This document shows positions 19,579 to 27,172 of a DNA stretch of 64,000 bases, piece by piece. Under the pieces are notes generated by a model. That model did not search any database and was not told the origin of the DNA. It saw nothing but the letters and a program-made list of their open reading frames with translations. Position 1 is the first letter of the stretch. Each line of letters opens with the position of its first letter. The position numbers and the translations under genes were made by a program. The stretch comes from Marmoricola sp. Leaf446 (GTDB taxonomy: Bacteria; Actinomycetota; Actinomycetes; Propionibacteriales; Nocardioidaceae), in assembly GCF_001424755.1 (NCBI RefSeq), contig NZ_LMRF01000001.1, positions 832,169-896,168 of the forward strand. The letters are read 5' to 3'.

Positions 19579-21687
19579 TCAGGGTCGGCGGGCCAGCCCG
19601 CTGGGCCACCAGGTGCGCGGTCCGATCCAGTGGCACAGCGCGGGCACCAGCAGCGAGCGGACCACGAGCGCGTCGAGCAGCACGCCGAAGGCGACGATGA
19701 ACGCGATCTGGGCCAGGAACAGGATCGGGATCACGCCGAGCGCGGTGAAGGTGGCGGCGAGCACCACGCCGGCCGAGGTGATCACGCCACCGGTGACCGA
19801 CAGGCCCTTGAGGATGCCGGGCCGGGTGCCGCGGCGCAGCGACTCCTCGCGCACCCGGGTCATCAGGAAGATCGAGTAGTCGATGCCGAGCGCGACCAGG
19901 AACACGAACGCGATCAGCGAGGTCGAGGGGTCGCTCGCGGGGTAGTCGAAGACGTGCTCGAAGACCAGCGCGCTGACGCCCATGGTGGCGCCGAAGGACA
20001 GCACGTTGGCCAGGATCAGCAGCAGCGGCGCGACCAGCGAGCGCAGCAGCAGGGCGAGCACGACGAGGATCACCAGCAGGATCGCGGGGATCACCACCGC
20101 GCGGTCGCGCTGGGTGGTCTCGCGGGTGTCGACGAGGATCGCCGTCGACCCGCCGACCAGGACGTCCTCGTCGAGCACGTGCAGGTCGGTGCGCAGCTGC
20201 TCCAGCGTCCGGGTGGCGGCGGCGGAGTCGCCGGGGGCGTCCAGCGTGGCCAGCACCACCACCTCGCCGTCGACGACCTTGGGCGTCGTCGGGTCCTCGG
20301 GCGAGGCGGGCAGCGCGAACACGGTCGGGGTGCGGTCGGTGGGTCGGGCGATGCCGGGGTGGTCCTGCAGCAGGTCGACGGCCTCGCGCACCAGCGCGGC
20401 CGGGACGACGACCTGCACCGGGCTGGAGCTGTCGGACTCGAAGTGGTCGTCGAGCACCTCCTGCGCCCGCACCGAGTCGACCTCGGTCAGGAACAGCTCG
20501 GTCTGCGGCACCGGGTCCTCGTCGAGGGTGGTGATGAAGGCCGCCAGCACCCCCAGCACCAGCGTGGTCACCACGGCCACCGCGGGGGCACGGCGGCCCA
20601 CCAGCCGGGCCACCCGGCCCCAGACGCCCCGCTCGTCGCGGTGCTCCGAGCCGTGGGTCGGCATGAACGGCCAGAAGGCCACCCGGCCCAGCAGCACCAG
20701 CATCGCCGGCAGCAGCGTGAGCGAGGCCAGCACGGCGCCCACGATGCCCAGCGCCCCGACCGGGCCGAGGCCGGCCAGGCTGGAGAGGTCGGAGAGCAGC
20801 AGGCAGAGCAGACCGAGCACGACGGTGAGCCCGGAGGCCACCACCGGCTCCCAGGTCGCCGCCAGCGCCCGGCCCATCGCGGTGAAGCGCGACTCGTGGT
20901 CGCGCAGCTCCTCCCGGAACCGCGAGACCACCAGCAGCGAGTAGTCGGTGGCCGCGCCGATCGCGAGGATGAACAAGATGCCCTGGCTCTGGCCGTTGAC
21001 GTCGAGCACGTCGGCCCGCGCCAGGCCGTAGACCGCCGCCGAGGCGACCCCGAGGGCGAGCACCGAGGAGAAGATCACCACCAGCGGCAGCACCGGGGTG
21101 CGGTAGACGACCAGCAGGATCACGAGCACGACCAGCAGCGCGACGACCAGCAGGATCCCGTCGATGGCGCCGAAGGCCTCGATGAAGTCGCCGAGGATGC
21201 CGCCCTGGCCGCCGACCAGCACGGTCAGGCCCGCGGGCGGGTCGGCGACGACGTCGCGCACCAGCCCGACCGTCTCGAGCAGCGCGTCGCCGTCCCGGGC
21301 GTCGAGGTTGACCACCAGCTGGGCGGCCTCGCCGTCGGTCGAGGGGATCGGCCCGGTCACCCCGGAGGCGGCCAGGCCCGGCACGTCGGCCAGCTCCCCG
21401 GCGTACTGCTGGAGGAGGGCGGTGTCCTGCTCGGTCAGGCCGCCGGCGCGCTCGGCGACCACGACGGCCGGCAGCGTGTCCTCGTCCTGGAACCGCACCA
21501 GCTTCTCCAGGGCACGCGTGGACTCCGCGCTCTGCGGGAGGAAGGCGGCGTTGTCGTTCTCCTGGATCGACCCGAGCTGCCCGGCGAAGCTGCTCAGCGG
21601 CCCGCCGACGAACACCCACAGCAGCAGCACCGCGACCGGCAGCAGCCACCGCCGTGACCGGCCCGCCCGGTGCGTCCCTCTCGCCAT
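19579..21687 (-). CDS. MMPL/RND-family transporter
   Basis: A protein of about 702 residues with two repeated MMPL halves: one transmembrane helix, an extracytoplasmic domain (about residues 40-170 and again 370-490), then a five-helix bundle. GAATDYSLLVVSRFREEL and ALGIDYSIFLMTRVREE are the matching proton-relay helices of each half. Members export lipids or hydrophobic compounds. The start is ambiguous among ATG 21687, ATG 21699 and GTG 21702; 21687 keeps a short basic tail before the first helix. No MmpS partner or lipid-synthesis gene is adjacent. Confidence 0.85.
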   Translation of the reverse strand: MARGTHRAGRSRRWLLPVAVLLLWVFVGGPLSSFAGQLGSIQENDNAAFLPQSAESTRALEKLVRFQDEDTLPAVVVAERAGGLTEQDTALLQQYAGELADVPGLAASGVTGPIPSTDGEAAQLVVNLDARDGDALLETVGLVRDVVADPPAGLTVLVGGQGGILGDFIEAFGAIDGILLVVALLVVLVILLVVYRTPVLPLVVIFSSVLALGVASAAVYGLARADVLDVNGQSQGILFILAIGAATDYSLLVVSRFREELRDHESRFTAMGRALAATWEPVVASGLTVVLGLLCLLLSDLSSLAGLGPVGALGIVGAVLASLTLLPAMLVLLGRVAFWPFMPTHGSEHRDERGVWGRVARLVGRRAPAVAVVTTLVLGVLAAFITTLDEDPVPQTELFLTEVDSVRAQEVLDDHFESDSSSPVQVVVPAALVREAVDLLQDHPGIARPTDRTPTVFALPASPEDPTTPKVVDGEVVVLATLDAPGDSAAATRTLEQLRTDLHVLDEDVLVGGSTAILVDTRETTQRDRAVVIPAILLVILVVLALLLRSLVAPLLLILANVLSFGATMGVSALVFEHVFDYPASDPSTSLIAFVFLVALGIDYSIFLMTRVREESLRRGTRPGILKGLSVTGGVITSAGVVLAATFTALGVIPILFLAQIAFIVAFGVLLDALVVRSLLVPALCHWIGPRTWWPSGLARRP

Positions 21688-21745
21688 GGGCCCCAGCATC
21701 ACCTACCCCGGCAGCAGGCGGCAGGGTGGCTCGGGGGTGGACCAG

Positions 21746-22282
21746 TCAGCCGGCCAGGCCGGCGACGACCTCGGCGCCGGGCAGCTCGGCGAGGAGCCGG
21801 CCGGGCAGCACCAGCTTGGACCCGCGTACGCCGCTCCCGACGACCGCCTGGTCGATGTCGACGACCCGCTCGTCGAGCAGCAGCCGCCACCCCTCGGGCA
21901 GCCCGACCGGGGTGATGCCGCCGTGCTCCATGCCGGTCTCGGCCACGGCCCGGTCGTGGTCGAGGAAGGAGCACTTGCGCACGTCGAGCAGCCTCTTGAC
22001 CACGGTGTTGACGTCGGCGCGGGTGTCGGCGCGGACGATGCATGCTGCGGTGCGCTCCTCGCCGGCACGCCGGCCCATCACCACGACGCAGTTGGCGCTC
22101 GCCTCCAGGGAGACCTCGTAGGCCTCCGACATCGCGGCGGTGTCGGCCAGGGCCGGGTCGATCACGGCCAGCAGGACCTCGTCCGCGTGCGGCCAGGCGG
22201 CGAGCGCGCGGCGTACGGGATCGGCGAGCAGGTCGGGACGGGAGGTCGCGGGGACGAGGTCGAGGGTGCCGAGTCGGGGCAT
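21746..22282 (-). CDS. YbaK/EbsC-family aminoacyl-tRNA deacylase
   Basis: A 178-residue protein of the YbaK/ProX editing family, which hydrolyses mischarged aminoacyl-tRNA in trans. The segment RKCSFLDHDRAVAETGMEHG and the following GGITPVGLPEG are the characteristic core, and NCVVVMGRRAG and ACIVRADTRADVNTVVKR match the fold. The ATG at 22282 lies 7 bases after TACGGT, favouring it over GTG 22291. It is divergent from a phosphodiesterase gene, with 72 bases between starts. Confidence 0.8.
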   Translation of the reverse strand: MPRLGTLDLVPATSRPDLLADPVRRALAAWPHADEVLLAVIDPALADTAAMSEAYEVSLEASANCVVVMGRRAGEERTAACIVRADTRADVNTVVKRLLDVRKCSFLDHDRAVAETGMEHGGITPVGLPEGWRLLLDERVVDIDQAVVGSGVRGSKLVLPGRLLAELPGAEVVAGLAG

Positions 22283-22354
22283 GACGGCCACCGTAGTCGT
22301 GGCGTTCGCCTCGACGTCGCCGTCCCGTCACCTCGGCCGAGGAGCCTGGAGGCC

Positions 22355-23329
22355 GTGAGCGGACCCCTCGTCATCGGCCACCGCGGCGCCAGCGGGCACC
22401 GCCCCGAGCACACCGCGGCGGCGTACCGGCTGGCCTGGCGCTCCGGCGCCGACTCCGTCGAGCCCGACGTCGTCGCGACGCGCGACGGCGTGCTCGTGTG
22501 CCGCCACGACCTCGAGCTCTCGGGCACCACCGACGTCGCCGACCACCCCGAGCTGGCCCACCTGCGCCGCCGGCAGGTCGTCGACGGACAGGTCGAGGAG
22601 GGGTGGTTCGTCCACGACCTCGACCTCGCGCAGCTGCGGACGCTGCGCGCCCGCGAGCGCTGGCCGCGGCGCCGTCAGCGGAGCGCTGCCTTCGACGACC
22701 GGCTGCCGGTGCTGACCCTGGCTGAGCTGCTGCGGCTGCGCGAGGAGGAGTCGGCCCGGGCCGGTCGCACCCTCGGCGTCCACGTCGAGCTCAAGCACGC
22801 GGCCCACCTCGCCGGCCTCGGGCTGGCGCTGCACGAGCCGCTGGTCGACCTGCTGCGAGCCCACCGGCTCACCACCGCGCTCGCGCCGCTGACCGTGATG
22901 GCCTTCGAGGCCGACGTGCTGCGCCGGCTGCGTCGGGACGTCGACGTCGACCTGGTGCAGCTCGTCGACAAGGGGCAGTCCAAGGCGCTGCGGCGCGGCC
23001 GGCTGCACAAGGTGGGGGAGTACGCCACCGGCGTCGGCCTGCACAAGCAGCTCGCGCTGCCCCGGGACGCCGACGACCGCAGCACCGGCCCCGGTCCGGC
23101 CGTGGAGCGGGTGCAGTCGCGTGGGCTCGACGTGCTGGTCTGGACGCTGCGCAACGAGAACCGCCACCTGCCCGCCGAGCTGCGCGTCCCCGGCCCGCCC
23201 CGCCGCCACGGCCACGCCGACCTTGAGGTCGAGGCCCTGCTCGCCCTCGGGGTCGACGGCCTGCTGTGCGACCACCCCGAGACCGCCCTCGCCGTGCGCG
23301 CGCGGCGTACGGCTGCGGTGGCGGTGTAG
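22355..23329 (+). CDS. Glycerophosphodiester phosphodiesterase
   Basis: A 324-residue GDPD enzyme, second of the family in this window and clearly diverged from the first. Motifs are GHRGASGHRPEHT and VEPDVVATRDGVLVCRHD; FDDRLPVLTLAELL and HVELKHAAHL follow, and VDGLLCDHPETAL closes the barrel. The GTG at 22355 follows GGAGCCTGGAGG. No signal sequence. It is convergent with the sigma factor gene. Confidence 0.87.
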   Translation: MSGPLVIGHRGASGHRPEHTAAAYRLAWRSGADSVEPDVVATRDGVLVCRHDLELSGTTDVADHPELAHLRRRQVVDGQVEEGWFVHDLDLAQLRTLRARERWPRRRQRSAAFDDRLPVLTLAELLRLREEESARAGRTLGVHVELKHAAHLAGLGLALHEPLVDLLRAHRLTTALAPLTVMAFEADVLRRLRRDVDVDLVQLVDKGQSKALRRGRLHKVGEYATGVGLHKQLALPRDADDRSTGPGPAVERVQSRGLDVLVWTLRNENRHLPAELRVPGPPRRHGHADLEVEALLALGVDGLLCDHPETALAVRARRTAAVAV

Positions 23330-23383
23330 CGCTCCCCGAGGAGGGTGGCTGGCGGACCCGATCGATCCGGCCGGCCCGGAGGC

Positions 23384-24295
23384 TCAGCGGCCCTTGAGGT
23401 CGCCGACGTCGGAGCGGAGCTGGCCCAGGATGCGGGTGAGCAGCCGGGAGACCTGCATCTGGGTGACGCCGATGCGGCTGGCGATCTCGCGCTGGGTGAG
23501 GCCCTCGTAGAACCGCATCGTCAGGATCTGGCGGTCGCGGTCGGAGAGCGCCCGCAGCACCGGGCGCAGCACCAGCCGGGCCTCGGAGGCCTGGTGGTCG
23601 AGGTCGTCGAAGGGGAGCAGGTCGCCCAGCGTCGTGAGGCCGTCGCCGCCCGCGGGGTGGTCGAGCGAGGCGGGCACGAAGCAGCCGTCGCTGGCCAGCG
23701 CCTCGATGACCGACGCCTCCGGCTCCTCGAGCCGGCGAGCGATCTCGGCGGGGAGGGGAGCGCGGCCGAGCTCGTTGGCCAGCTCGGCGTCGGCCACGTT
23801 GATGCGGGCCTGCAGCTCCTGGATGCGGCGCGGCGGTCGGATCATCCAGCCGTGGTCGCGGAAGTGCTTGCGCAGCTCGCCGCGGATGGTCGGCACGGCG
23901 TAGGACAGGAAGTCGTGGCCGGTGGTGACGTCGTAGCCGTTGGTCGCCTTGGTCAGCGCGAGCGCGGCCACCTGGCGCAGGTCGTCGAGCGGCACGCCGC
24001 GGGAGCGGTAGCGCTTGGCCTCGGCGTGGGCGAGCTCGAGGTGCAGCACGATCACCTGGTCGAGCAGCTGCTGCCGCTCCACGACCGACTCGGAGGCGAG
24101 CGCCAGCGTGAACAGCTCGCGGGTGCGCTCGTTGCGGGCCTGGCTGGCGTTGCTGCGGGCGACGGCTCGCCGGGCGGCACGGGTCTCCGGGGTGCTGGGA
24201 GCCGGGGTGGCGTCGTCGGGGCGCGCGTCGTCGACCGTCGTGCGCGTCGTCGCGCTGCGGTCGGCGCCCGAAGGCGGTGGAGCAGTGGTGGTCAT
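23384..24295 (-). CDS. RNA polymerase sigma factor, SigB/SigF/SigG subfamily
   Basis: A 303-residue group 3 sigma factor of the general-stress/sporulation type. Region 2 includes the core-binding and -10 part DLRQVAALALTKATNGYD and the segment FLSYAVPTIRGELRKHFRD; region 3 follows, and region 4 holds LTQREIASRIGVTQMQVSRLL. The N-terminal 60 residues are a low-complexity Thr/Ala/Pro/Asp tail. Such factors are usually held by an anti-sigma factor of the RsbW type; none is adjacent. ATG 24295 is chosen as the first Met near the conserved part; no strong ribosome site is seen. Confidence 0.88.
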   Translation of the reverse strand: MTTTAPPPSGADRSATTRTTVDDARPDDATPAPSTPETRAARRAVARSNASQARNERTRELFTLALASESVVERQQLLDQVIVLHLELAHAEAKRYRSRGVPLDDLRQVAALALTKATNGYDVTTGHDFLSYAVPTIRGELRKHFRDHGWMIRPPRRIQELQARINVADAELANELGRAPLPAEIARRLEEPEASVIEALASDGCFVPASLDHPAGGDGLTTLGDLLPFDDLDHQASEARLVLRPVLRALSDRDRQILTMRFYEGLTQREIASRIGVTQMQVSRLLTRILGQLRSDVGDLKGR

Positions 24296-24441
24296 CAGGC
24301 CACTCGACCTTGCTCTCCCGCGGGAGACAGGGTGCCGCGAGAACCCGTCGGGTCCCCAGGTGCCGGGTCGAGGTCTACAACCGGGCTCCCGCTGCCGTGA
24401 CAGCAGCGCGTCCATGCACCATAGCCCACGAATCCGTCAAG

Positions 24442-24464
24442 TGGACGAACCGTCCAGTTTTTTG
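24442..24464 (+). promoter_or_regulatory. TGGACG-N3-CGTCCA palindrome followed by a T-run
   Basis: A perfect 15-bp palindrome (24442-24456) followed by GTTTTTTG. Read rightwards it has the form of a factor-independent terminator. Read leftwards it lies 147 bases before the sigma factor start, next to a TTGACG hexamer (24440-24435 on the minus strand), so it could instead be an operator at the sigma promoter. The gap holds nothing else obvious. Confidence 0.35.
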
Positions 24465-24499
24465 TTCAACCAGACGACAGGTGTTCACTCAGACGGGTC

Positions 24500-25651
24500 T
24501 CACAGCCCCAGGCTGCGCCCGATGATCTCCTTCTGGATCTCCGTCGTGCCGCCGTAGATCGTCGAGATCCGGCTGTCGAGGTAGGCCTTGGCGATGGGGA
24601 ACTCCATCATGTAGCCGTAGCCGCCGTGGAGCTGGACGCCCTGGTTGACCAGCTTGTTCTGCAGCTCGGTGCACCAGTACTTCGCCATGGCGGCGTCGAC
24701 CGCGGTCAGGTCGCCGGTGAGGTGCTTGCGCAGGCACTCGTCGAGGAACGCGCGGGCGACCCGGGTCTCGGTCGCCATCTCGGCCACGAGGAACCGGTTG
24801 TGCTGAAACTTGCCGATCGGCTTGCCGAACGCCTCGCGGGTCTTGGCGTAGTCCAGGCACATCGCGAGCACGGCCTCGCAGGCGGCGACGGCCTGCGCCG
24901 CGATGATCAGCCGCTCCTGGGGGAGGTTCATCATCAGGTAGATGAAGCCCTCGCCCTCCTGGCCCAGGAGGTTCTCCTTCGGCACCCGCACGTCGGTGAA
25001 GGACAGCTCGGCGGTGTCCTGCGCGTGCAGGCCGATCTTGTCGAGGTTGCGGCCGCGCTCGAAGCCCTCCATGCCGCGCTCCACGACGAGCAGGCTGATG
25101 CCCTTGTGGCCGGCGTCGGGGTCGGTGCGGGCCACGACGATGACGAGGTCGGCGTTGATGCCGTTGGAGATGAAGGTCTTGGAGCCGTTGAGGACGTAGT
25201 GGTCGCCCTGGTCGACGGCCGTGGTGCGGACGCCCTGGAGGTCGCTGCCGGCGCCCGGCTCGGTCATCGCGATGGACGTGATGGTCTCGCCCGAGACGCA
25301 GCCGGGGAGCCACCGCTGCTTCTGCTCCTCGGTGCCGAGGCTGGTCAGGTAGGGGACGATGATGTCGCTGTGCACCGAGAACCCGGGCCCGCTGACGTTG
25401 GCCCGGGCCTGCTCCTCGGACAGGATGACGTGGTAGCGGAAGTCCTGCACGCCCGGGCCGCCGTAGGCCTCCGGGACGTCGAAGCACAGCAGCCCGGCCT
25501 CGCCCGCCTTGGTCCACAGCTCGCGCGGCACGATGCCGTCGCGCTCCCACTGGTCGTGGTGGGGGACGACCTCGCGCTCGTAGAAGGTGCGCGCGGTCTT
25601 GCGGAAGTCCTCGTGCTCGTCGGAGTAGAGGGACGCGGACGTCTCGGCCAT
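24500..25651 (-). CDS. Acyl-CoA dehydrogenase
   Basis: A 383-residue FAD enzyme making trans-2-enoyl-CoA from an acyl-CoA. The FAD/substrate signature is SIAMTEPGAGSDLQGVRT; the C-terminal signature is QLHGGYGYMMEFPIAKAYLDSRISTIYGGTTEI, whose Glu near the end (YGGTTE) is in the catalytic-base position of short- to medium-chain members. The ATG at 25651 follows GAGGA. It is divergent from a MerR regulator across a palindromic operator, so it is probably that regulator's target. Confidence 0.93.
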   Translation of the reverse strand: MAETSASLYSDEHEDFRKTARTFYEREVVPHHDQWERDGIVPRELWTKAGEAGLLCFDVPEAYGGPGVQDFRYHVILSEEQARANVSGPGFSVHSDIIVPYLTSLGTEEQKQRWLPGCVSGETITSIAMTEPGAGSDLQGVRTTAVDQGDHYVLNGSKTFISNGINADLVIVVARTDPDAGHKGISLLVVERGMEGFERGRNLDKIGLHAQDTAELSFTDVRVPKENLLGQEGEGFIYLMMNLPQERLIIAAQAVAACEAVLAMCLDYAKTREAFGKPIGKFQHNRFLVAEMATETRVARAFLDECLRKHLTGDLTAVDAAMAKYWCTELQNKLVNQGVQLHGGYGYMMEFPIAKAYLDSRISTIYGGTTEIQKEIIGRSLGL

Positions 25652-25685
25652 GGGGTCCTCGCAGCGGATCGGGTCGGGCGGATGC

Positions 25686-25716
25686 TGACACCACCACTGT
25701 CACAGCAACGGTGTCA
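25686..25716. promoter_or_regulatory. Probable operator between acyl-CoA dehydrogenase and merR
   Basis: TGACACC (25686-25692) and GGTGTCA (25710-25716) form a perfect inverted repeat with a 17-base spacer, 35 bases before the dehydrogenase start. Spacing and position suit a dimeric regulator, most simply the MerR protein encoded next door. Confidence 0.5.
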
Positions 25717-25765
25717 ACGATCAAGCGACGGGCGGTCGTCCGGCCGGCGGTGTCGTGGGCGACGT

Positions 25766-25782
25766 TGCCAGCAGGACTGGCA
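25766..25782. promoter_or_regulatory. Second palindrome before merR
   Basis: TGCCAG-caGGA-CTGGCA, perfect 6-bp arms with a 5-base centre, 52 bases before the MerR start. It may be an autoregulatory site or part of the merR promoter. Confidence 0.35.
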
Positions 25783-25833
25783 CAGTGGGGCACGACGGTG
25801 CCGCTCGGTGCCGCGAACCGCGAGGAGGAACCG

Positions 25834-26616
25834 GTGGCCGAAGCCGCGCAGGAGGACCGCGAGCTCTACACCGTGGACGAGCTGGCGTCGGCGACCGGCA
25901 CCACGGTGCGCACCACGCGGTACTACGCCGGGCTCGGCCTGATCCCGCCGCCGATCCGTCGCGGCCGGATGGCCTACTACACGACCCAGCACCGCGCCCG
26001 GCTCGACCTGGTGCGGGCCCTGCAGGACCACGGCTTCACGCTGGCCGCGATCGAGCAGTACCTCCGGCGGTTGCCCGACGACGCGGGCGTCGAGGACCTC
26101 GCGCTGCAGCGGGCGATGCTGACCTCGTGGGGCGGGGGCCGGCGCGAGCCGGTGACGCGGCGCCAGCTGGAGGCGCAGGCCGGTCGGGCGCTGGGCGACG
26201 ACGACCTGGACCGCCTCGAGAAGATCTTCGCCGTACGCCGGGACGGTGACCGCTTCGAGCTGCTGCCGGCCTTCGACGTGGCGCTCCGGCTCGACTCCCT
26301 CGACCTCCCGACGGACTCCCTCGAGGTGGCCTCGGAGGCGATCAACCGCCACATGGTCGCGCTGGCCGACGAGCTGACCGACGTGCTGCGCCACCGGGTG
26401 CTCAAGCCGTTCCGCGGCCGGGAGCACTCCGAGGCCGACACCGCCGCCTTCGAGCAGACGATGTCGCGGCTGCGGCAGCTGACCCTGGAGGCCGTCGTGG
26501 CCGGGTTCCAGCGAGCCGCCAACGACGTGATCACCCGGTCGTTGGCGGTCCCGGAGGAGCCGGCCGGCCCGGCCGGCGCTCAGCCGCGCGGGACGACGGC
26601 CCAGAGCACCAGGTAG
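25834..26616 (+). CDS. MerR-family transcriptional regulator
   Basis: A 260-residue regulator. The N-terminal MerR winged helix reads YTVDELASATGTTVRTTRYY, then HGFTLAAIEQYL; the rest is an alpha-helical effector or dimerisation region without Cys pairs, so it is not a metal sensor. GTG 25834 is chosen because GAGGAGGAA lies just before it; the frame is open 123 bases further upstream but without a site. It likely controls the divergent acyl-CoA dehydrogenase. Its last 37 bases overlap the convergent PspC gene. Confidence 0.85.
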   Translation: MAEAAQEDRELYTVDELASATGTTVRTTRYYAGLGLIPPPIRRGRMAYYTTQHRARLDLVRALQDHGFTLAAIEQYLRRLPDDAGVEDLALQRAMLTSWGGGRREPVTRRQLEAQAGRALGDDDLDRLEKIFAVRRDGDRFELLPAFDVALRLDSLDLPTDSLEVASEAINRHMVALADELTDVLRHRVLKPFRGREHSEADTAAFEQTMSRLRQLTLEAVVAGFQRAANDVITRSLAVPEEPAGPAGAQPRGTTAQSTR

Positions 26617-26831
26617 ACGAGCGGGCCGACGGGCAGCGTCAGCACCATGGCGAGCACCGCCAGCACGCGGACCACGGTGGGGTCCACGCCCAGGTAGGCG
26701 CCCACGCCGCCGCAGACCCCGGCCAGCGGGCCGTCGGTGCGGACCAGGCGGCGGTAGGGCGGGGCGGGCTGCTGGTGGTCCGTCGGGTGGCTGGTCGGGT
26801 ACGTGGTCGGGTGCGTGGTCTGCTCGGTCAT
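26580..26831 (-). CDS. Small PspC-domain membrane protein
   Basis: An 83-residue protein. A polar Thr/Pro/His tail of 30 residues is followed by a PspC domain: RRLVRTDGPLAGVCGGVGAYLGVDPTVVRVLAVL and a second hydrophobic stretch ending VLWAVVPRG. PspC proteins sense envelope stress at the inner membrane. ATG 26831 overlaps the preceding stop by ATGA and has AGGAG upstream. It is third in a three-gene operon with a PspC/LiaF-like protein. The 3' end overlaps merR by 37 bases. Confidence 0.85.
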   Translation of the reverse strand: MTEQTTHPTTYPTSHPTDHQQPAPPYRRLVRTDGPLAGVCGGVGAYLGVDPTVVRVLAVLAMVLTLPVGPLVYLVLWAVVPRG

Positions 26832-27172
26832 CGTGACTCCTCGTCGATGGTGCGGGTGGGGGTGAGCGGAGCGGTGTGCTCCAGGTCGTCGTGCAGGTCG
26901 TCGTGCAGGTCGTCGTGCAGGTCGTCGTGCAGCGGCGGCACCGGGTCGGGCTGCGGCCGACGGGCCCGGTTGCGGGCGCTGACCACGCTGGCCAGCAGGC
27001 CCAGGACCCCGGCCACGACGAGGACGCCGGGCACCAGGAAGGCGACCTGGTCGGCGCCCACGGCGTCGGAGGCGACCAGCGCCCACACCGCCACGACGCC
27101 GAGGAACAGCAGCGCCATCACCAGGTGGGCGACCTTGACGGACCGGTGGGTGGCGGGGGAGGTGGTGCTCAT
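26828..27172 (-). CDS. Two-helix membrane protein with HDDL repeats
   Basis: A 114-residue protein with two hydrophobic helices (about residues 16-35 and 47-67), then a basic stretch and a hydrophilic tail carrying HDDL four times in tandem. No family recognised. The start overlaps the upstream stop (TGATG) and its own stop overlaps the next start (ATGA), so it is translated with both PspC genes. A role as accessory of the PspC stress system is inferred from this coupling alone. Confidence 0.75.
   Translation of the reverse strand: MSTTSPATHRSVKVAHLVMALLFLGVVAVWALVASDAVGADQVAFLVPGVLVVAGVLGLLASVVSARNRARRPQPDPVPPLHDDLHDDLHDDLHDDLEHTAPLTPTRTIDEESR
26883..26930. repeat. 12-bp coding minisatellite, four perfect copies
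   Basis: AGGTCGTCGTGC is repeated four times without a single difference, encoding HDDL repeats on the minus strand. Perfect identity of a multiple of three suggests recent, frame-preserving slippage; copy number probably varies among strains. Confidence 0.85.

Noticed and set aside
17711-21649. A 3.9-kb open frame on the minus strand covering several genes
   Set aside because: Only its last 830 bases (the GDPD gene) show family motifs; the rest runs out of frame through the MMPL and oxidoreductase genes, which have clear products of their own.
26883-26930. 12-bp repeats considered as regulatory iterons
   Set aside because: They lie inside a coding frame and keep it, so a protein-level repeat is simpler.
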